Below, one piece after another: positions 47,591-60,800 of a DNA stretch of 64,000 nt. Within the stretch, counting starts at the first letter, position 1. Every line of letters begins with the position of its first letter. The stretch covers positions 248,001 to 312,000 of the forward strand of contig NC_068564.1 in the NCBI RefSeq assembly GCF_022201045.2, written 5' to 3'. The notes under the pieces were generated by a model, which had not been told where the DNA came from, did not search any database, and saw only the letters and a list, made by a program, of their open reading frames with translations. A program made the position numbers and the translations under genes. The stretch comes from Citrus sinensis (taxonomy: Eukaryota; Streptophyta; Magnoliopsida; Sapindales; Rutaceae).

Positions 47591-49416
47591 GGAAAGAGAG
47601 TACTAATCTAGTCCAAAATTTTAAATTTTATTCAAGTTCAGAAAAACTATTAAAGCATATGGTTTAATAGTATTATACATTATACTATTAATCCATATGA
47701 TTTAATAGTTTTCTCATATTTTAATAAATTGAAGATTCTGAGTTGGAACTTTTGTATAAACACACACATACATATACACATGATGATTACGATGATCTGG
47801 TTTAAGATTCTAAACTTTTTTAAAATTCAGGACAAATCGATAGTGGTATGAATATACTTTTACAATATATGTTATAAAAATATATTCACACCGTTAACAA
47901 CTCATTCCAAATTTTAATTTCGGATTACAAGTTCGGACTGGAAAAATCTATATATGTATAGATGACGCATGGTCAGCTTTTAATGTCAATGCAAGGACTG
48001 TAACTTTATAGACATAAAGCGAGAAGCTTCCTCGAGATGAGCAAGCATGGAAGTGCGTTGTATTCTTCCTCTGCTTTAGGCTTTATTAGCTTTCTTTTTT
48101 TCCCTTTTTCTTCACTTTCATTCTTTCTCTCTTTGTGTATGTGTTTGTTTGTGGAGTGAGGGAGCTCTCTTTCCAACTTGCAGAGCTGTTTTTTTTTTTT
48201 TTTCGCTCTGCAACCAATAAAGGTGAGTGGCAGAAGCACCACAATCTTTTCTGGAACAGAAAGAAAACCTCTGCATCGATCTAATCTTAGATTTACCATT
48301 CTAGAGTGAGAGATAAGGAGAGGTCGATTTTTCTTACTTAGTCTTTCCAAATGAACTTAAACTGTTGTTACTCATGCATAAAAATATATCCCGAGAGTTT
48401 GGTCGGGTTAAGAAATTAATTTTGATTTTGTCCACCTCTCTATCTTTTTTAAAAAATATAATAGAATCTAATAAAGAAAAAGAATATACTATAATCGATT
48501 AAAAAAAAGTAATAGAATCTATGAAAAAAAAAAAAAGATTGTAGATTCTGTTATTAGAAAAAACGATAGTGTAACTAATAGTGAAGGTGTATATTGCCCG
48601 GTAGTTTCACACACCTTAACACGAACAACGTTACACACACATAAATCAAGTAATTAATATTATTGATTTTCATTATTCATTATTCACATACATATCATTT
48701 TTTGCTACTAAGTAATCAACCAAATTATATCTATTTTATTTGGTCCACAAGACGTTTCAACTAATTATGTAATTAATTGCATTAACAAAATTCTTCAATA
48801 TTTGACCAATAACCCACTTAATTGTTTGGCAATACACACACACATATGTGTATATATATATAACCGCATGGTTTTAAAGACTTAAAACTATAAGCCTTTA
48901 AAACTGTGTAGTTTTAAATTTTTTCCGGATTTTCCCGCACTTTAAAATCCATGACCAGAAAGCTACTATATATATATGTGTGTGTGTGTGTGTCTAGTAA
49001 TTATTAAATACAATGTAAAAATAGTAATCGATAATAATTTAGTAATAATGAAAAATAAAATAAAAACATTTAACAGAATTATGAGATCCACTGCAAAAAG
49101 GTTATATTTTTCACTCTTATTATTCAATGTAACTCAAAGACCCAATGTAGCTTAAAGAGATTTCTTACATATTTGTTTTCCATATATAATAAGTATTAAC
49201 ATACTTGTCATATTTACACGATTTTCTCGATCATCTTTTGATTCTTCGAGATCTATCATATGATTCCCATCAAACATATCCCAACGTACATACCTGAGCT
49301 CAATTGATTTGTCACAAGTGTATGATTAATATATATTCGTTGTTATTTTCTATCTCATTATTTATCAATCACCATCATGTATTAATTTTCTCTATTAACT
49401 AAAAGCTCATCATCGC
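46251..49416. other. Intergenic, no gene seen
   Basis: Contains microsatellites and AT-rich sequence. A 14-base phrase TGAATTTGCTAATA is partly repeated near 46258-46300. A CT/T-rich region at 48080-48220 includes a 9-bp stem, TTGCAGAGC/GCTCTGCAA, around a poly-T loop. Open frames at 46714-47028 and 48006-48350 have no recognisable family and no ATG-led coding signature that convinces. Confidence 0.45.
47511..47588. repeat. Compound (AT)10-(AG)29 microsatellite
   Basis: An uninterrupted AT run at 47511-47530 passes directly into an AG run to about 47588. Long and perfect, so probably length-variable between individuals. Confidence 0.95.
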
Positions 49417-49576
49417 ATGGGAGCATGGTAAGTTACAGATTCTGTAACTTACAGCCCACCAATTTTAAGAAGCACTGCTGGCCACCATTTACAAGGTTTT
49501 GGTCCCACTTTTTTTGCCTATACTTGCACAAAATGGGTTGGCTGTAAGTTACAGATTCTGTAACTTAGCCACACCC
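49417..49576. repeat. Palindromic MITE-like unit with duplicated hairpin
   Basis: A 25-base near-perfect palindrome at 49428-49452, beginning GTAAGTTACAGA and ending TCTGTAACTTAC, recurs at 49544-49567. The outer sequences (GGGAGCATGGTAAG and, reverse-complemented, GGGGTGTGGCTAAG) pair as terminal repeats. Only a CATGG-like match could be seen as target duplication. Confidence 0.7.
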
Positions 49577-50188
49577 CATGGCATGTAGCTTTTTGTGCTA
49601 ACAAATTTGAAAGCATAGCATTAACAGTAATATAGACGAAAAGGCTGGTCACTAAAACGGTGCCGGATGCCCTAGTAAGGACTGTTGGTACCAAAGAAGA
49701 AAAAAACATCATGAAAGTTATTAGACACCCTTTGTCGGTTTCCCTCATGGGAAATTTTGCTTTTGTTCAAATTTGATTAACACTTGTTAATTAACAAGAG
49801 GAAGCTTCTTTATCAATCCTCCTGTGTATAATGTTCAAATTAACTTTTTGCTTTCATTTGTTTACTGTATGTATTATAATATCTTTCCCCGAAACCCTAA
49901 ATCTTTATTAGCTTTGATCGGGATTATATTAATAAATATGAGTAATTATTTTGTAATCTTTATTTAGTTTGAGTTTTCCAATGGTTTTGTCTGCAATGAT
50001 GAGAATTCTAACTAACTTGGAGCAACTAACCAAAAAAAAAAAAGGCTTAACTCTTAACTGTATTTCGAAAAGATTACTGCATTAGAAATAGTAATAGTAA
50101 CCTTGAGGAATGTTGACTCGCCAACCCAAGTAACCGATATTTTGCTTACTTCGATTTTTGTCTCTTCTCTTTTATTTTAAACTAAAAC

Positions 50189-50246
50189 CTTCTTCTTCTT
50201 CTTCTTCTTCTTCTTCTTCTTCTTCTTCTTCTTCTTCTTCTTCTTT
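50189..50246. repeat. CTT microsatellite
   Basis: About 19 uninterrupted CTT units. Confidence 0.95.
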
Positions 50247-50390
50247 AAATGAATGACTCATTTAATATGTTTATATGTTTGCATAAATTAAATGAGACGA
50301 TGTTCCGGTGTTTTACGAAAGACATGCATGCTGCGTGTGTAACAAGCTAGCTATTGTAGCCTATTTTCTCCTGGAAAATTGAACTACATA

Positions 50391-50455
50391 TAATAATAAT
50401 AGCAATAATAATAGCAATAATAATAATAATAGTAGTAGTAGTAGTAATAGTAGTA
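50391..50455. repeat. AAT/AGT compound microsatellite
   Basis: AAT and AGC-interrupted units pass into AGT units. Confidence 0.85.
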
Positions 50456-51535
50456 AAGTGAGCAATTGTTTAACCGATCTTGAATTAAATCGAACTGTTT
50501 AAATGAAGTTCAATTTGTCAATTTTATTTTGATTTTTTTATAAGGAAAAAATAGCGAAGCCCCCTATTGTGTCATTCAATTCTTTAATGCAGTTCAATTT
50601 ATTTATTTTGCATTTAATTTTTCAATTAATTCTGAAAATTTTTAGGAATAAATTGGAAAATTATAACAATTCCCTTACTTTTTTTTTAATAATTTCCATA
50701 TATATTTTTAATTAAATATATTCATTTTTCCAACATTAGACAATCACTAATTATAAAAGTGTAAGATAAAAAAAAAAAAAAAAAAAAAAGGTTGATATGA
50801 GAGGGGTTTCAATGGGAGCTTCGCTCTTTCTCCTTTTTGTGTAGTGACACAGACTGAATAGAGAACCCTACTGTTTTGGGCAACAATGCCCGCCCCTACG
50901 AAAATCAATAAAAACTTTTTCTGTTTAATCAAATGATTTTGATGCTCGCATTGTGTAGTTTCATACGATATGCTTTTCCTTTAAAGAGAAAATTGAAATA
51001 ATATACAAACAATGTTGTTTCTAGTGCGAGACCATTGCATGCAGCTGTGACTCATCTCATGTAAAATACTTTATGCATGATAAAGGATTGAAACTAAAAA
51101 TTAAACCTAAAAGGAAAAGGAGCATGAGAATGACCAGAGATGTATGTCTTGTGAGAATGAAGCAGATACATATAAAGCAATGGCATCGAGAATATATTTG
51201 AGTTCTATATATACAGATCAAACGATACGGATATGAATTATCACTTCAAATCAATATAGCTTCATGAATCATTTTGCAAGAAAGCAGAAAGATTTGACAA
51301 GTATCGTCATATATAAAATAAAGTACAGATTTACTGTTTAAGTAGCAGTTCAATAGATAAAGTTTTTGCCATGCATGCACGGCATTATGTCATAGCTGTG
51401 AGGAAACCCTAAAGTAATTAAATTGCTAATCTTCAAGACCTAATTAAAACCCTAATTCTCTCATACTTGGGAACTTAAATAATTAATTTATATTAGGTCC
51501 CTTAAAAATAATATCTACGTTAGAAGAACATTAAT

Positions 51536-53432
51536 TCACCCGTATGGTGAATTTCTTCCTTGTTGCATGCCACCAGTATTCATCATAGCTGGGTTCATCC
51601 GCTCCGTTGAAATTGGTGTTCTTCGCGGCGATGGCCTTTCAAGCTTCGCTGATGATGCTTCAAATTTCTTCTCACTACTCACGGCATCTCCAGAGAGCAC
51701 CGGCTTTGTTTCATAAATATCTGAGATTGAATCCAAATCATTTGATGGCGGTGCAATCTGAATCTGGTCACCCTTGAAAGGATCATCTTGAGGTCCAATG
51801 CACGGCGCCGTGGCCAAATCTTGTAACCTCAGATCATCAGACCACATCAAAGGGCTCTTGCCAGTGCCACTACCCCCATTATAAGGACTAGGCCTCTTCT
51901 TCCCGAGGCAAATATTATCATTACTCTGCATGAATCCATGATCTAGTGATGATTGCCTGTCCATATTTTGTTGGAGATGATCAATTTGGTCACCTCCATA
52001 TAGATTAAGGTCTTGAAATTGTGAAAAATTAAGAGGAGGACAAAAATCTTTCATGGTTCCCACGTCGGGAACTGCCTGATTTCCAATAGTGCCCTTAAAA
52101 CTTGCCGGTGTCACGGTTTCGCCAGATGCTAGGGTTTGACAAGCTTTCTCCAAGATTGACTGCATATATTTTCCTTGAGCCTCAATCCTTAACTGAAGGT
52201 GTCTTTGCACCTGCACGAGTATATATGTCAAGTGCTTAAAGGATTTGTTCTTAATTTGAAGATCCAAGATGTACAAATTTTAATTATTTACTTAATTACC
52301 TCGAGCTGTTCGTGAAGTCTTCTCTGCACCTCCATTTGCATCCTAATCGCATCAACCATGTGTGAGTTACTGTTAAATACAGCCACACACACACATTCCA
52401 CAAGAAATTATCGGAACACCACACCCCAAAAAATAAAAAATGAAAAACAAAACTTAGGTGATTAATTCTTGTTATTATCGTTCGTCAAAACCATCTATCT
52501 ATATTACATGTGCTTGCTTCTTAATTACTAGCTAGATGGGACATTTAAAAAAAAAAAAAGGTTTAAAAATTGTAGGTAGCAGCACATACTCATTCATGCT
52601 GCGACCGATCACGCCAGATGAAGATGCAGTGTTTCGTTGAAGATCTAAGCCTGAAGTTGGAATGCATAAAAAAAAATTTTAATTTTATAAAAAAAAATTG
52701 TTAATAGTTAATAGCTAAATTATTGGTAAAAGAAAGAAGGTCATTAAAAGAATAAATGGGGATAATTCATTAAAACCCTAGAAAGAAAGTAACCTCTCCT
52801 CTCTCCAGCTAGCTTACCGTCCTTTATGGAGTGATCATTGAATTCCTTGTGAGGTTGCTTGCCTAGCCTGAATTTCTAATTAAACCAATAGAGGAGAAAT
52901 TAAAATAATAATCAAAAGAAGAAGAAAAAGAAAAAGAAGAAGCCGCTGATATCGAAAACACGACCAAGTGGTATTAATTAGATCAAAAGCAAATTCAAAA
53001 AAGATGTGCATGCAAGAAATATTAATTGTTCCATTCAAACCTGAAGATGGCTTTTTAGGTGGTAAAGCGTAAGCCCCTTCACACCCATAACTCTCATGAT
53101 AGTTTTTGGTGTGGCCTCTGAAAATTCATTACCAATTAAACCAATACAGATTAACATTAACAAGCGAAAAAGATGATTGAAAGAGAGGAGAAGTATTGTA
53201 GTTGAAAAATTAATTAAAGAGAGTGATAAATTAAAAGATTTAGTTTGAAGTATTTACTATCTGGTCCTCCAAGCTGAGTGACAGCATCAACAAAGCGTTC
53301 ATGGAGCTCGACGGTCCAACGGAGACGAGGCTTAGGGTCAGTGGTGAGGACAAGGCCAGAATCACCTTGAACACACAAGGGCCTATCATGATGGGAATTC
53401 ATAGAAGAGGGCTTCTTGTGGTGTTGGAACAT
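51536..53432 (-). CDS. MYB-CC (GARP) transcription factor, MYR1/MYR2-like
   Basis: Six exons on the minus strand: 53258-53432, 53041-53117, 52818-52875, 52590-52650, 52300-52342 and 51536-52210. All have GT..AG junctions with consistent phases, giving 362 residues. The start is ATG at 53432 (MFQHHKKP); the frame upstream has no ATG. The DNA-binding domain runs from DPKPRLRWTVELHERFVDAV through ATPKTIMRVMGVKGLT to SHLQKFRLGK, the MYB-CC form of the GARP motif. The coiled-coil, with the diagnostic LHEQLE and RIEAQGKYMQSILEKA, spans exons 5-6 and should allow dimerisation. PHKEFNDHSI and NTASSSGVIGRSMNE resemble, from memory, Arabidopsis MYR1/MYR2, regulators of flowering and gibberellin-related growth. 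PHR1-LIKE proteins of phosphate starvation are the nearest alternative. The C-terminal half is disordered and Ser/Pro-rich. Exon 5 is only 43 bases. Confidence 0.94.
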
Positions 53433-53618
53433 TATTCTCTTTCTCTCTCTAAGAGGGGACTTGGAGAATACAAAGAGATTCAAGAACAAATGCGATGCAA
53501 ATAGAGGAGAATAGGGTGCGTTTTTTAAGACGAGCTAGCTAGCTAATGGCTTTGGTCAAGTTGAACGTATAAGGTACAAGCCAACCTTGCATAAAGGAAA
53601 ATGTAACACTTACAATTT

Positions 53619-53629
53619 ATTTTATATAA
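53619..53629 (-). promoter_or_regulatory. Probable TATA box of the MYB-CC gene
   Basis: The minus strand reads TATATAAAATA about 190 bases upstream of the ATG. The interval contains a GA-rich leader segment. The region is AT-rich, so a chance match is possible. Confidence 0.35.
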
Positions 53630-56600
53630 TAATAATAATCAACAATTGAAATAAAGTGCACCTATTCTAATATGCAGCAGCCATTCCTTTGCCAAAAAGA
53701 TTCTTTCTCTCTCTCTCTCTTCGATATACACACATATCATAATTCTAAGATGTAACGTACTCAACATACCGACATGTATCTCTGACAATTTACAGAAACG
53801 AAATATCTCTAATCACATTTTCATAGAGCAAACAATTTTTTTTGGGGGTGGGGGGAGATCAGGATCTCTGCATTGTAATAATATTAATGTACATATCTGT
53901 AATGTCTGAGAGTAATGTATCTTTTTCCATCACCTAAAGTAGAGTATATCTTTATAGTTTTGTTCTTCTACCATGTGAAACTTTTTAATAAGCATAAGAT
54001 ATGATGAGTGAGACCCATCAAGCAATGATGATGGACTATATGTTACACTTTACTCTTCTTTCCTTGAACCGTTCTCTTCAATATAAGCAGTTATAAAACA
54101 TATAAATATAATCTAGCCATTATATATGTGCATCATTAGAGAATAGTACAATCACCTTTTTAGCTTATCATGAACTAATAACTCTCTCAGCTATGATGGT
54201 TAGAAGCACGAAGACTTTCTTTATGTCATTACCAAGAAAAAGGTTTCCTTGATACTTGACAGGATAGAAAAAAATTCATAATATTATGAAAAATGTATCT
54301 GATATTATGATTAAAGATTCTATTATTCTATTATTAGATATTAGATTCATGGCCATTCTCATGTTTGCTATACATATTAAATTGATAATAAATCTCTTTC
54401 TCGTTCTAGCATTTTGGTAAATTAATGAGGTCTTATGTGAGTTAGAGGTTTAGTAACCATATCCAAAACTTTCTGGGATGAATCCCATGGAATCAAGTAT
54501 TCCCCATTGCCACATTATGTGATATACTTATGCATGCCTTTATTATCAACAAAGTATGGATAAGAAACCAACAAGCGTGTATATCAGCTGACATGGGGCT
54601 GTTTTAGTTTAACCAAGGTTCTCGGTTCGAGACTTGAGAATGCAGCTACGTTAAATACTTGTTGGGAGAACTTTGCCGCCCTAATAGTTCTACTCAGCTC
54701 GAATCTGGATTAGTCAAGACCTAATGTGGTCTTCGTATACGAGATAGTTTAATATACCAAAAAAAAAGTATGGATAAGAATTTGAAATTGAGCTTACAAG
54801 ACAAATAATCAAAATCTTTTTGGATAATAGGTGTGAAATTAAGGCACTAGGCAACATGAGATGCAAGCAACTTTAGGGGTCTATGTGGTTCTTATTATGT
54901 GAATTTGTGAACATCAATGCATAAAGGGCAACGAATGTGGAGCTTTTGATAATATGAGCAAGGGGACCTCTCATTTTCTAAAGCTTCTTGGGACTCAACT
55001 TCTCATATCTTTTGTCGTTTTGAAGATTGTCTTCTCATCCAAACCAATATTAACGACAAATATCTATTAAATAAATGACTTGAATAGGTCAAACTCAACA
55101 TATTGAGAATGGACCCACTCTTAGTAAAAAAAAGAAGTGAATGAAGATGAGTAAAGAACATTATAAAGCTCTCCACATCTCTCCTTTTTAAAGCTCATGC
55201 AAGATGTCAAATCTAGCGGGAGATGATAAAAAAAATTTAAAAAATAAAAAATTTGTGTGCTATTTACCAAAATCTAAATGGGAATAAATGCTTTCTTCTT
55301 TGACAATTAAAGGAGGATTCTTCTTTGTAACCATCTAATTCACGACTTATTCCATTCTTGGATCCGTTATTGGCTAGGATTATGATTTTTTGGCTATGTA
55401 GTTTAATTTTCTAAACAATTCACATAACATTGCCACTCATCAATCTAAATCAAGCCAATGCATATATGCATGGTATGTGAGAATAAAAGATTTACAATGG
55501 AAGATTGCTAATTTCCCCCTATTGTAATCTATATATATCATTGATCCCATTAACGTTTTTAGAACAACCAATAACTGTTTAATTTAGCATGAAAATTTTA
55601 AAGGAAAAGAAGCGTAAATATGTCATTGCTTGGTATTTTATCTTGGGAATATAAAGTATATATTTATACAAGGAAAAATATTTAAATATAACAAAAAAAG
55701 TATAAGAAAAATATCTTATTATCAATTTTTTATTTCCACTGAAACTTATATTTCTGATTTTTAGTACATAAAAATTTTTATTTTAATTTTCATTTGTATA
55801 ATTTATTTAATTAATAATAAATATGAATAAAAGTGTATTTAAAAATAAGACCAATATTATAAAATTATAATGCCAAATGATTTATTAACTATTATGAAAA
55901 CAGGAAGAAAATAAATAGTATATATTGATTTCAGTAGTGGGGGAAATTGATAATATCCAGATTTACAACATTGAAGTTCAATTTCTCATATCTATTGTAA
56001 GGCCAGCCCCAATAGCTTTCCTTTGTGAATAATATGAAATTGCCTTATGTTTGGGCAGTTGTCTGTCCATATGTAAAGAAAAGCAAAGGCATTAATTCAT
56101 TTAAGATTTGGAGATTCCTCTTTAGACTACAATTGTCACACATAGCTGTCCGCTGCATAATATAATCAAGCAAAGTTAGAGTTTAACTTTTAGTTCTCGA
56201 TATTACTTAACTAAAATCTATAATCCAGAGAACAAAAAGAAAAAAATAAATAAATAAATAAAGGGAAAGGGAAAGGGCAAAAAAAAAAAAAGTTGAGTTG
56301 GCTTAATGTTAAGGCCATGTTTGCTTGAATTTCAAGCATCTAGAGAATTATTCTTTAAAATGAATATATTCCTTTTGATGGGGAATTTGCGGGTCCCATC
56401 TTTATGTTCCATTTAGAATACTTTACAAAGCCTCTCTCTTTTCTATCTGGTTTCTCACTTTCCTAATGGGAATTGATTGTGTGCTGCGTTATCCATTTCC
56501 CGTACTTAATGGTCTGCAACGGAAATCCTCAAATCACATTACATGATCTCGGTGATTGATATTTTCTTGACCTTAAAGTAGAACCATAGAAATTGATTCA

Positions 56601-57510
56601 TGCAATAAGATGCAAGTTAGCTTGCAGGTGAAGGCATTGAAGGGCAACTTTTGAGTGCATAGTATACAATTTGTGGTGAAAATTAAGTTACAATATTTTT
56701 GTGTGTATTCAATTGTTATGTTGCAGAAAGAATCTATTACCAAATGATGTGACTTTTCATACCTCTATTAAATTAACATAGATAGATATTTATATTATAT
56801 TAATCTACATGATATGCTCAAAGTTTGTCGAAATATGTAGTAAGACTCGGACGATTCAGGAAATGAACACAAAAAACTCTTGCTCCTCAAATTTTCGGGT
56901 CATTCAGGGACATCGAATCTAATGTTTTATTTAGTATCAACCATAACAGCTCAAACAAGAACTGTGTGTTCTCACTCCTCGAAACATTCGGGGTTTGTTT
57001 GTACATATTAGAACAATCCATGGAGATTTGGATGTCCTATTCTTCTCTGGTAACATTTTAAAAGAGAAGGAATTGGTATTGGTTCTGGACTCTCTTTTTA
57101 ACTGAAATGTGGGACTCCAATTTTGTTAAGGTTGGCTGGATAGTCCTGAATCATATCATGAAATGAGCTAGCGGCCCAGGCTCTTCCCTATCATATGATC
57201 TGATTTGCAATGAGTCTGGTTTCTTGAGTTCATCAAGTTACCATCATCGCAAAATATACGTACCAAACAGTTTATACTGTGTTGTCACAAACACAAGCGA
57301 TTCCACCAACAAAACCTTTACAAATTGTTATGCAAAGAGAGTACTGAAGCAACACTGTTACAGAAAGATGGGGGGGTATAAATACCATGGAATCTTGATT
57401 CATATCTGATCAAGAGAAACATAACCCCGCGGAAATGTAATGATACCAAAAGAAGAAAAGTTCTTTCCCATTAGGTTTTGGGTGTTGACGGCAAAATCTT
57501 TATGACACCA
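53630..57510. other. Intergenic, with one SINE, no gene seen
   Basis: Besides the SINE at 54567-54765, it holds a CT run near 53705-53720, an AAAT/GGGAAA low-complexity tract near 56240-56292 and otherwise AT-rich sequence. The part above about 57400 may be the distal 3' flank of the SSADH gene. Confidence 0.5.
54567..54765 (+). mobile_element. tRNA-derived SINE with perfect 15-bp TSD
   Basis: A box B GGTTCGAGACT at about 54625 follows a plausible box A (CAGCTGACATGG). The body contains AATACTTGTTGGGAG, TTTGCCGCCCTAATAG and CGAATCTGGATTAGTC, phrases typical of plant Au-like SINEs. It ends in an A run. The 15-base direct repeat AAGTATGGATAAGAA flanks it exactly (54552-54566 and 54766-54780), the hallmark of LINE-assisted insertion. 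About 199 bp. Confidence 0.9.
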
Positions 57511-57662
57511 GACATTCAAGTTCCATTTTGCAAACTTATTTATGTACATGGGGTATCAATAGCAAACCACCTATGGCTCACTACTAGACATTCAAGTTCC
57601 ATTTTGCAAACTTATTTATGTACATGGGGTATCAATAGCAAACCAACTATGGCTCACTACTA
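57511..57662. repeat. 76-bp tandem duplication downstream of the SSADH stop
   Basis: Units 57511-57586 and 57587-57662 differ at one base by eye (CCACCT versus CCAACT). On the minus strand each carries ATAAATAAG, near a polyadenylation-signal-like sequence. They lie 209-360 bases beyond the stop codon, probably in or near the 3' untranslated region. Confidence 0.92.
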
Positions 57663-57870
57663 CCTCCACATCAAACGCTTGAGGCTCACACTATTCCAAT
57701 CCGTCTTCAAAATACAGTTCAAAGGCAGTACTAAAGGCTCCTTCCTTCTGCATAAAATAAATCATTTAACTTTAAAAACAAATGTTGTCAAATAAAAGTC
57801 AACTAAGTGGAGCTACAAGATCCAAACCTTCTCCATAAGCCCGGTAACATACAGGTACAAAACTGGCCCA

Positions 57871-60800
57871 TCATTTTCTGTTCATGTCTCCCAAGCACAC
57901 ATATTTTATCTGCATATAATGAAAGGATGCTTCAATACGATCACCACAGAAAAGTAAAACCCAAATTTCTTGACGATTCTTTCAGGTCCTTGGTGTTATG
58001 CAAAATAAAATAAATAGTACACAAAGAAAAAAAATCAAACAACTCATATAAATCATTCTAAAAAATGGTAGTTGTGGCTCCATTACAGTAGCAAGTCATT
58101 CAGATTTGTGGCATCAGTGATGAATAAATGTAATTCCTACAGATGAACCAAGTCAAATGCAATCCACTAACTCAATAAAATCCCCAGAAAATACGGGGAA
58201 AGTTGATTACGTCATTTTAACTTCCCTAAAATTTTTAAAAATTTATATAAAACGGTATTTTCATTTTACTTACTTCCAGGAATTCATCCATCCCATACTT
58301 TGAACCTTCCCGTCCAAGACCAGATTGTTTAACACCACCAAAAGGAGCCACCTACAATGAAACAAACAAGTAATAAGCAATCTGCAAGTTTCTTTTATTG
58401 TTTATGCATCGGTGAAACCAAATAAGGCCAACCTCTGTTGAAATTAATCCTTCATTAACACCAACGAGTCCATATTCTAGAGCTTCAGAGACACGCCATG
58501 TACGTTGAAGATTGTTTGTAAATATATAAGCAGCTAACCCTGAATATTACACATTGAAGAGGAAAATATGTTGCTAATCATTCAAAATGTGAATTCGTTA
58601 AGGTTACCAATCAACTGCGATTGCAGAATTAGGTAGGCAACACGTTATGCTTTCTTTAGTAAATTTGAGAAATCAGATTTGACAAAAGAACCTGCATTGG
58701 TATCATTGGCCATATGGATAGCTTCCTCCTCAGTTTTGAAGCATAGAAGTGGGGCCACAGGTCCGAATACTTCCTCTCTGAGGTAACAATATATGTCGTA
58801 AGACACAAACCAAATTGCTAGATCTAATCAAACTTTTGCAGACTGACATATTTACGTGATAACATCTATAAATGGAGAGAAGTGATTTAAATAACTCTAG
58901 CTATTCCAACTACTCTAAAGAAAAAAAAGGAAAGGATTCAATAATTATTATCTGCCCAATAAGAAATTCAAATACAAATTGGTTTCTTCTCTTGGAAATT
59001 CAGGAATGATCATAAAAGAAATTTCTAGATAGAAGAACAGGGAAAATTTTAGAGAGAGAGGTGTTTGTCTCTCAGTGATAGTTTGTTGTTTCTTAGTCCA
59101 TTACGTTGGTTCTAGAATAAATATCAAACTAATTAACTATTATTCCCTCAGCATTTGCCAAGAACATTAGAAATACCCTAATCTGAGATTCATTGCAGTA
59201 AAGGATAATTACCCAAACAAATATTAATATTGATAATATCAACTTAATTGTAGCTTATCATGCAAGGCTTACCTCGAAACAAGCATCTCACTCTTGACAT
59301 TGCTAAGGACTGTAGGCTCATAAAATGTCATTCCAAGGCTATGTCTTCTACCCCCAAGAAGGACTTTTGCTCCCTTCAAATAAAATTAAGGTCAATCAAA
59401 TGTTTTACTGAAAGCACTACAGTAAAAATTTCCCATACCAATAAATAATAGTTCCTAGCTAGGCAGGAAGAGAAAATAGAACATAGCAATGCAATGCTAA
59501 TTGAAACCGACATGTACAGCAATCCAGACTATTCATTGCTTTTGTTCTTGGTGAACAGTAACACAATACAGGATAAACCAATAAATATAACATATTGATA
59601 CTGTCCAAGGTCCTTTCAGGAAAAAGGTGGGCCAACAGGTCATGTCTCTTCTTAATGATGTAAAATATGCAAGATCTTCCATGTAAATTGCCAGCAGGCC
59701 ACATGTCCGACCTTTTTAGTTCATCATATGAACTACCAAAACAAACAGCAGTACTCCTAGATTATAACTTAAAGAGGAAAACGAAATACACAAAACAATC
59801 AACGTTACACAAAAAGAACATTACTCTGGACAATTTTCAAGATGGTACTACTTCAGAAGAAATAACAGTTCTTGGCACCAAAATAAACACTACTATATCC
59901 AATAAAATAGGAGAGGAAACAAACCTTGGAAACAGCATCTTCCACAAAAGTTTCAACCTGTCAAAGTTCCAGAGCAACCAAATGGAGCAGAAATCTATTT
60001 ATCAAAGACTGGAAGCAGACACAGATACAGCAGTAGCTGGTAACTTAAAAATTCCAAGAGTATATCTGACCTTTTCCAATGCAGCTTTATTAATTAGTGG
60101 ACCCTGTGTAGAAATCAAAAGTTAAACATATGATCCGATGAAGTTCAAAGTCATAATGAAAGGAAAAAAATAACAAGCTTACATAAAACTGCATAAAGAA
60201 TTTCATATATCTACAAATTTAGTAATGCGAGTTAATCCAAGGCCAAACATATACTCATGGAAAAAGAAACATACAAATGGATTACTATTTCAAGCAAATT
60301 CATTGTAATAGGATCATTAATAAGTTGCACGCACATTTCATCAATGGATAAGTGGCATTATCCATATATCTGTACCAGATGTCAAAAAGTAGAATAACAT
60401 CAAACAGATGAGAAGATCAATGATGCAACCACAACATTCATTTCAGTGAAAAAGTAAAGGATGAATACCTGGACTACACCTTCGCCAAAGCCATCCCCCA
60501 CCTTCAGGTTCTTGACGGCTTTTGAAAAAGCATCTGCAAATTTCTCATAAATGCCTGCACAAAATGCCTGCGTAAATTTACACAAGAAAGCGACCAGATA
60601 ATACATTTTAAAACCAATAACAAAAATATTTTCACATTGAGGAGAAAAATGAAACCGAGAACATAACTATATTATTAAGAAAAAAAATCGTTAATCCATA
60701 ATCCATCTTTAACATATGTCCACATATACCTTCTTGAACAAGTACTCTGTTTGCACATACACAGGTCTGCCCACTGTTACGAAACTTTGCCGCAAGCTGC

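Larger units (their letters stand above)
49577..51535. other. Intergenic, 3' side of the MYB-CC gene
   Basis: Microsatellites and AT-rich sequence without a gene. An A-run lies at 50769-50789. Bases just below 51536 probably include the 3' untranslated region of the minus-strand transcription factor. Confidence 0.5.

Noticed and set aside
48240..48300. AAACCTCTGCATC resembling part of miR162
   Set aside because: Only 13 bases match, both ends differ, and no partner arm or precursor-like fold was found around it.
48006..48350. 114-codon minus-strand open frame
   Set aside because: Low-complexity Lys/Glu-rich translation of CT-rich DNA with a poly-T tract inside; no recognised domain.
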